Made by a program: the position numbers and the translations under genes
In this document: positions 14,870 through 19,368 of the stretch, piece after piece
How positions within the stretch are numbered: the stretch's first letter is position 1
Layout: each line of letters starts with the position of its first letter
The notes under the pieces: model-generated
Seen by the model: only the letters and a program-made list of their open reading frames with translations
The model's database searches: none
Told to the model about the DNA's origin: nothing
Source: Actinomycetes bacterium
Lineage (GTDB): Bacteria; Actinomycetota; Acidimicrobiia; Spongiisociales; UBA5794
NCBI GenBank assembly: GCA_023336875.1
Contig: JAMBLH010000285.1
Coordinates: 1 to 19,368 of the forward strand
Direction of reading: 5' to 3'
Length of the DNA stretch: 19,368 nucleotides

Positions 14870-15403
14870 CTACGCCGAAACGGTCGGTTCCACCTCGGGC
14901 TGATACGTTGCCTCGTCGAGATCTTCTTCCGGCGTTCTTCGAGCTTCAGGAACCACAAGCACGGGACGACCCGATTCGACCATGACCCTCGCAGAGACGC
15001 TCTCCCACGCATCACGATTGAATATCGGCTTGGTGGCGCCGAGGATCACCACGTCGGCCCCGATGTCGTTTGCCGCCTCTGAGATCGCAACGGCGGGATC
15101 AGCACCCTCGAGTATGCGTACCTCACATGGAATGCGGGCACCTTCGAGCGCCAGGCGCAGCGGGTCGGTGAGCCGATGACCACGTTCGCGGAGGTACGAG
15201 TCGACGACCGAGTCAGCGTTCTGCCTACTCCGTTCATCGTGGAGGGGATGCCAGTCGTCAGCGTCGAGATTCTCAAGGAATGACCGTGGTACCTCGACCA
15301 CCGTCGTAACGGTCACTGAGCCGGTTCCACCGATGAGATGCCTGGCGAATTCAACGACAGGTTCGGGTGACAGGGCTCCAGCGGTTGCAACGAGTACGTG
15401 CAT
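14870..15403 (-). CDS. Universal stress protein (UspA) family protein
   Basis: A 177-residue single-domain UspA-like protein. The start MHVLVATAGAL, the central DPAVAISEAANDIGADVVILGA (102-123) and the end GRPVLVVPEA (145-154) are family features. The usual ATP-binding loop (GxxG followed about nine residues later by GS/T) is degenerate here: after LGATK there is no second glycine and the loop reads PIFNRDAWESVS. It may therefore not bind ATP in the standard way. A 23-residue acidic C-terminal tail (PEEDLDEA onward) extends beyond the domain. The ATG at 15403 is preceded by TATGCT with a 7-nt gap, suggesting its own leaderless promoter although it is only 34 bp after the DUF4032 gene. The stress or ligand is unknown. 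Confidence 0.82.
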   Translation of the reverse strand: MHVLVATAGALSPEPVVEFARHLIGGTGSVTVTTVVEVPRSFLENLDADDWHPLHDERSRQNADSVVDSYLRERGHRLTDPLRLALEGARIPCEVRILEGADPAVAISEAANDIGADVVILGATKPIFNRDAWESVSARVMVESGRPVLVVPEARRTPEEDLDEATYQPEVEPTVSA

Positions 15404-15410
15404 TCACATG

Positions 15411-15416
15411 AGCATA
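15411..15416 (-). promoter_or_regulatory. Putative -10 box of the uspA-like gene (leaderless)
   Basis: TATGCT on the minus strand, 7 nt upstream of the start codon at 15403. It is the best -10 match among the candidate leaderless promoters in this window. It would allow stress expression of the uspA-like gene independently of the lhr operon. No -35 element is recognisable. Confidence 0.45.
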
Positions 15417-15437
15417 GGTGGTATTCGAAGCGCGTGC

Positions 15438-16655
15438 CTATGTCGTTGCCGAAGTCGGTGATTCCATGAGGCCGGGAAAACCCAGTTCGATCCAAGCGGT
15501 GAAGGCCTCGGCGTTCGGAACGTCCTCGCCGCGCTCGGTCGCGGTTGCGAGTCTGAACCCGAGATAGTCGCAATACGCCTGATACGGGTCCGCCTCGGGA
15601 AGAAGGCGAACGATCTCAAGTATCAGAGGTTCGAGGATGCTCGACCTCCATTTCATCGCTGCGATGTTCTTGCGTGTTCCCGTCGCACCACCGAACTTTG
15701 CCTCCTGATAGGCAAGATCGGACAGAATGACTCGGGCCTGGTTCTCAGAGATGTCGATACCAGTGATCTCTCTCAGACGTTCCGAGTGATACTGGCGCCC
15801 GCCAACTCTGACCCGGATCTTGACGTTCATGCCATCGTCTACCGGTATGAGATCGATGTCCTCGACTGCAAAACCGAGTTCGTGCAGTCGATTGATCCGT
15901 TGTCGGATCCGATAGTGGTCGCCTGCGCTGACGACGAGTGATGTCGTCAGTTCCCTCCACAGTCGGTCATACCGAGCGGTGATCTCGTCGCCCAGCTCCA
16001 TGTCGGCGTCGTCGAGGCTGATGCCATGTTGCGCCGCGATATCTGCCATCTCGCCCGCCAGGTTGAGCGTCATGATCTCAAGGTCCTCGCGACGCTGGCC
16101 AGTTGAGAGCATGTCATAGATGCGCGAGGTCTCGGCGTCGATCATGATGGCGTCGATGGAAGAGGCATCCCACCGGTAGAGGCTGTTCGAGAGCGAGCAA
16201 TCTCCCCAGAACATTCCCTGCAGGTGGAGTTCGACCAGGAGCCCCGCCAGCGCGTCGAGGAGCGCGTCGCGCCTTTCGCCGAAGCCCCCCCCTGTGATCA
16301 GAGACCGATATGTGAAGGCGTGGTCGACATACCTCGTGATCACGGCACCTGACCACTCATCATGGGGATCCAACCATGTGCGCTCAACGTGGCCAACAGC
16401 GATTGCGGTGTGGCGGCTTCGACCCTCCATGGTGCGCAGTACATCGAACTCTTGTGTGGCGAATCGTGTCGGCAGTTCCTTGATTGCATAGATGCCATCC
16501 CGATACGCGACGAACACCACGGCGTGCCGGTGAATCCCTGTCGGCATGTCAACCAGTCTGTCCGTTGTCCACTCGGTGATCGGTATGGCCCAATCGAGGT
16601 CTACGAAATCTGGATGATCCTCACGCGTGTGAATTCGCGGAGTTGGCTGCATCAT
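15438..16655 (-). CDS. DUF4032 protein with kinase-like N-terminal domain
   Basis: A 405-residue soluble protein typical of Actinobacteria. Residues about 30-200 resemble a lipopolysaccharide-kinase/protein-kinase fold: K59 in YAIKELP as the ATP lysine, FWGDCSLSN (149-157) as catalytic loop with D152 and N157, and IDAETSR (172-178) with D173 in the DFG position. Residues about 210-385 form the DUF4032 region (RQRINRLHELGF, KWRSSILEPLI, AYCDYLGFRLA). Keeping all three catalytic positions suggests a real phosphotransferase, but no substrate is known. The ATG at 16655 overlaps the TGA of the coiled-coil gene as ATGA; a second ATG follows directly. It belongs to the lhr - coiled-coil - DUF4032 unit, which argues for a shared process, possibly DNA damage handling. 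Confidence 0.85.
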   Translation of the reverse strand: MMQPTPRIHTREDHPDFVDLDWAIPITEWTTDRLVDMPTGIHRHAVVFVAYRDGIYAIKELPTRFATQEFDVLRTMEGRSRHTAIAVGHVERTWLDPHDEWSGAVITRYVDHAFTYRSLITGGGFGERRDALLDALAGLLVELHLQGMFWGDCSLSNSLYRWDASSIDAIMIDAETSRIYDMLSTGQRREDLEIMTLNLAGEMADIAAQHGISLDDADMELGDEITARYDRLWRELTTSLVVSAGDHYRIRQRINRLHELGFAVEDIDLIPVDDGMNVKIRVRVGGRQYHSERLREITGIDISENQARVILSDLAYQEAKFGGATGTRKNIAAMKWRSSILEPLILEIVRLLPEADPYQAYCDYLGFRLATATERGEDVPNAEAFTAWIELGFPGLMESPTSATT

Positions 16656-17044
16656 GAATCGTCGTCGTCGGGAAAGATCTCAGCGAGTTCAGAGAGACGT
16701 TGTTCGATCGCTTCGATCTCCTGCGCATGATCCTCCGCAAGTCTGCGGTTGATCGTCGCGCTGTAGGCGCCCGGGTCTGAGAAGCCCTTCGTGAGGTGTT
16801 TCTCCGCGTAGCCCTTGGAGACGAATAGATCGTCAATCTCAGCGAGGCGGGCAAGCAGCATGGACGCTTCCGCGTCCACTGAGAGTGGATGGCGAGCCGA
16901 GTTCGCACGATCCTGGGCTTCTGATCTCAGGCGATCACGCTTGCGGATGAGCTTGGTCCGACGTGGGTCGTCGTCTGGCAGTGCATCGAGTTGAAGCGAC
17001 AGCGATCGTGCCTGCTTGAACATGTCGTCGACGGTTGGCTTCAC
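16652..17044 (-). CDS. Small coiled-coil protein of unknown function
   Basis: A 130-residue, highly charged, mostly helical soluble protein. Residues 1-50 (FKQARSLSLQLDAL then RTKLIRKRDRLRSEA) and 100-125 (RRLAEDHAQEIEAIEQRLSEL) show heptad-like hydrophobic spacing and probably form coiled coils. A turn region with GFSDPGAY lies near 86-93. The C-terminus is acidic (DDDDS). No family is recognised. The GTG start at 17044 overlaps the lhr stop as GTGA, and its own stop overlaps the DUF4032 start as ATGA, so it is translated in series with both. An adaptor linking the helicase to the kinase-like protein is a reasonable guess, nothing more. Confidence 0.75.
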   Translation of the reverse strand: MKPTVDDMFKQARSLSLQLDALPDDDPRRTKLIRKRDRLRSEAQDRANSARHPLSVDAEASMLLARLAEIDDLFVSKGYAEKHLTKGFSDPGAYSATINRRLAEDHAQEIEAIEQRLSELAEIFPDDDDS

Positions 17045-19368
17045 GGGCTCCTCCGGCTTGTGGTGCCTCTTCTTGGCAGGGTAAACCCCTTGTAGCCCTT
17101 CGTGAAGCCCCTACCGAGTAGCTCCGGTGCCAGTTCATGATCGTGGACAGCGCCTGTTCCGATGCGGAATAGAGATGCTCTGCCGTGCGCCAGGGCGAGT
17201 GCTTCGACAGCAACGGCCGCAGCCGGTAGGTCCCCTGTGAATAGACACACCCTTCGGCCTGACGCATCCATCCATGCCACCAGCACGCCATTTTCAACGG
17301 CAACCCTCGCACCAGCGGTTCGGGTGGGTCGTCCTTCGGTGTGCGGCCACGGGATGGTGGCGCCGAATGCGTTCGCCGGATCCGTGGCGGAGAGCACCAT
17401 CAGGTCGATGTCAACAGGAGACCGCAGCCGGTCTATCGCTCCCGGCATTCCAAACTGTGCACCTCCAAGCCCTTCGACGAAGTAGCCCCGTCGTACACTC
17501 CCGACATCCTCAAGGGAGGTGAGCACTGGGTACATGCCAGCAAAGCCTCCTGGAACACCTTCGGCAAGCACGACGTCCTTGGTGATGATCCCAAATCGAT
17601 CAAGTAGCGTGTTGATCGTCGCGAGCGCCTGTTCCTCTGCCGATGGGCGATGTGGCACGAGCGAGCTTGTGAGGTACCACCTCCCAGCCGCCTGTGGTGG
17701 TGTTAGGGACGGGAGTGATCTACGAGATGACGGCTTCTTGCGGCCCTTGGCGGTGAACGAGCGCAGCGCCGCAATGGAGTCAGATGTCACTGCTCCGCAC
17801 CAGACGAGATCCCAGAGCGCGTCGACCAGGTCATCAGGGTCGCCGCCACCACTGCTTTGGTAGAGATCATGGAAGAAGGATGCACCCCGCCCGTCGAGGT
17901 GGGTGAGCAGTGCCGTATGGACTCGGCCATCAGGCGGGGGGTCGGCGGGTGGCGGAGCGAGGAGGGGGAAGGAATCCCTCAGGTAGAGCGACACTTTTCC
18001 ATCGCGCGCGCCGAGAGGCTCTCTGCCCACCCACACCACCTCGCCCGTGGCGAGAGCGGCATCGATGTGGCGCTGTGGGTCCTCAAGACGTGCCGCCAGT
18101 ACGTCGGATTCGAGGACACTTGCGGGGATGGAAGCGCCAGACAACTGGGTCACGACATCTGTGATCGATCGCGTGTTCTCCGCCCAGAGCCCCTGCCACG
18201 AAGGCAGGAATCGTGCGTAGGCAATGTGGTCAGTTGCCTCAACTTGTCGTGCGAGGTTGGCGAGGCTTCTCCTTCTCAGACGGCGAAGAACATCCAGGGA
18301 CACCCACTCGTGTTCTGTTCCTCCCGGCCGGTAGGCGCCCGCCGCCACCTTTGCTGACCGTTCGAGGCGGGCAAGCACCTCAGCGACAGTCGAGACGGTC
18401 AAACCTGTTCGCTCGGCGGCCTCGGCGGTTGTGAACGGGCCATGGGTTCTCGCGTATCTACCGACAATGTCGCCCAGGGGATCCGCGACCGGTTCAAGTA
18501 GGTCCTGGGCTGTCCGCTGTGGCGGTTCGAGGCCAATGGAGTCTCTGAGACGTGCCAGGTCCTCAACGGCGACGTACTGTGCAACGCCGTTCACGTCGAG
18601 ATGGGCGATTCGATCGGATCCGGTGAGTGCGTCGAGCCAGAGCGGGGCATTCGTCGGCTCGTGGGTGCGCATCGTTGCTTCTTCGAGCGAGAGTGGGCCG
18701 ACGTCCTTGAGCAGATCGGACATACCATCAAGCGACCTCACCATCCGCTCGCCCGACAGGTGTTGGAGGTCGGCCTCGACTGAAGCAATCGCATCAGCGT
18801 CGAGCAACTCGCGAAAGGCCGGCTCTCCGAGAAGATCTGCAAGGAGGGTTCTGTCGAGGGTGAGTGCTGCGGCTCTCCGTTCGGCGACGGGTGCGTCGAA
18901 CTCGTACATGAACGACGCAATGAAGTCGAACATGAGTGATGAGACGAACGGAGATGGTGAGTCTGTGTCCACCTCCACCACGCGGATCGATCGATTCTGG
19001 ATGTCGGAAAGGATGGTATTCAGCGCCGGGAGATCGAAGTGGTCCTGCATCACATCGCGGTACGTCTCGAGCATGATCGGAAACGATCCGTAGTCCCGGG
19101 TGACTTCGAGCAGATTCGCGGCCTTACGTCGCTGAAGCCACAAAGGAGTGCGCGTTCCCGGCCTTCTTCGGGGAAGGAGCAGCGCACGTGCGGCGGCCTC
19201 TCTGAACTTTGCGCTGAAAAGTGCCGATTCGCCGACCTCTGAAACAAGCAGTTCTTCGAGTTCTCCCGGGTCGAGGTGGATCAACTCGGTGTCTGGTGGA
19301 CTGTCGGCATCGGGGAATCGAAATAGGATTCCATCGTCCGACCAGATCGCGTCCATGGGTGAACCCGA
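17041..19368 (-). CDS. lhr: Lhr-type ATP-dependent helicase, C-terminal half
   Basis: The frame is open to the window edge; 775 residues are visible, and full-length Lhr proteins are about 1500, so the RecA-like helicase domains lie outside. Numbering from the in-frame ATG at 19356: residues 87-200 match the DEAD/DEAH-associated Lhr region (YGSFPIMLETYRDVM, then PSPFVSSLMFDFIASFMYEFDAPVAERR at 134-160). Middle winged-helix-like repeats follow (HGPFTTAEAAERTGLTVSTV). The Lhr C-terminal domain is near 560-650, with GRWYL, AEGVPGGFAGMYPVL and YFVEGLGGAQFGMPGAIDRLR. Lhr is a 3'-5' helicase linked to DNA repair; in mycobacteria it is induced by DNA damage. Crosslink-unfolding YcaQ/AlkX proteins share the C-terminal folds, but PSPF and GDAP-like motifs fit Lhr. 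It overlaps the next gene as GTGA. Confidence 0.9.
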   Translation of the reverse strand, partial: SGSPMDAIWSDDGILFRFPDADSPPDTELIHLDPGELEELLVSEVGESALFSAKFREAAARALLLPRRRPGTRTPLWLQRRKAANLLEVTRDYGSFPIMLETYRDVMQDHFDLPALNTILSDIQNRSIRVVEVDTDSPSPFVSSLMFDFIASFMYEFDAPVAERRAAALTLDRTLLADLLGEPAFRELLDADAIASVEADLQHLSGERMVRSLDGMSDLLKDVGPLSLEEATMRTHEPTNAPLWLDALTGSDRIAHLDVNGVAQYVAVEDLARLRDSIGLEPPQRTAQDLLEPVADPLGDIVGRYARTHGPFTTAEAAERTGLTVSTVAEVLARLERSAKVAAGAYRPGGTEHEWVSLDVLRRLRRRSLANLARQVEATDHIAYARFLPSWQGLWAENTRSITDVVTQLSGASIPASVLESDVLAARLEDPQRHIDAALATGEVVWVGREPLGARDGKVSLYLRDSFPLLAPPPADPPPDGRVHTALLTHLDGRGASFFHDLYQSSGGGDPDDLVDALWDLVWCGAVTSDSIAALRSFTAKGRKKPSSRRSLPSLTPPQAAGRWYLTSSLVPHRPSAEEQALATINTLLDRFGIITKDVVLAEGVPGGFAGMYPVLTSLEDVGSVRRGYFVEGLGGAQFGMPGAIDRLRSPVDIDLMVLSATDPANAFGATIPWPHTEGRPTRTAGARVAVENGVLVAWMDASGRRVCLFTGDLPAAAVAVEALALAHGRASLFRIGTGAVHDHELAPELLGRGFTKGYKGFTLPRRGTTSRRSP

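Noticed and set aside
14866..14873. GTAGCTAC palindrome between the second lipoprotein gene and the uspA-like gene
   Set aside because: It is only 8 bp with no loop and overlaps the uspA-like stop codon; probably chance.
17857..18357. A 166-codon plus-strand open frame inside lhr
   Set aside because: It is antisense to conserved Lhr sequence, with no motif or ribosome binding site; treated as a shadow.

Overview
The window is a compact stretch of bacterial chromosome, about 95% coding and without rRNA, tRNA, CRISPR, insertion sequence or phage genes. The gene content points to an Actinomycetota genome, probably a class such as Acidimicrobiia (inference). The main pointers are a perfect actinobacterial SOS box (TCGAAC-N4-GTTCGA) in front of dnaE2, the actinobacterial type of SerC, a DUF4032 protein, a long Lhr-type helicase, and several genes whose start codon lies 6-7 nt after a TANNNT-like -10 box, as in leaderless transcripts.

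Region 1 (1-4966): the 3' end of dxs (isoprenoid precursor synthesis) meets, tail to tail, a gene for a tandem-ACT protein. A REP/REPIN-like hairpin (690-755) and a 72-residue protein of unknown function follow. Then comes a LexA-controlled error-prone polymerase gene, dnaE2, which is divergent from the small gene. An unknown protein with a C-terminal membrane anchor follows dnaE2.

Region 2 (4988-9576): a minus-strand unit reads serC - yhhN-like - sixA-like - threonine aldolase, with a GTGA overlap between the first two and gaps of 17 and 30 nt after that. SerC makes phosphoserine and threonine aldolase makes glycine, so amino-acid metabolism brackets a membrane lysoplasmalogenase-like protein and a histidine phosphatase. 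A class I aminotransferase diverges from serC across 43 nt.

Region 3 (9566-14844): a lipoate ligase/octanoyltransferase gene lies upstream of a fused gene that joins a complete type II 3-dehydroquinate dehydratase to an alpha/beta hydrolase. Divergent from these is a lipoprotein - ABC exporter - lipoprotein cassette. A degenerate 7-bp repeat fills the gap between the first lipoprotein gene and the exporter gene.

Region 4 (14870-19368): a minus-strand operon reads lhr (N-terminal helicase part outside the window) - coiled-coil protein - DUF4032 kinase-like protein, linked by GTGA and ATGA overlaps. A uspA-like gene with its own probable leaderless promoter follows. The tight coupling of an Lhr repair helicase with a kinase-like DUF4032 protein and a small coiled-coil protein is the best candidate in this window for an undescribed functional module. 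The AroQ-hydrolase fusion is the most unusual single gene.
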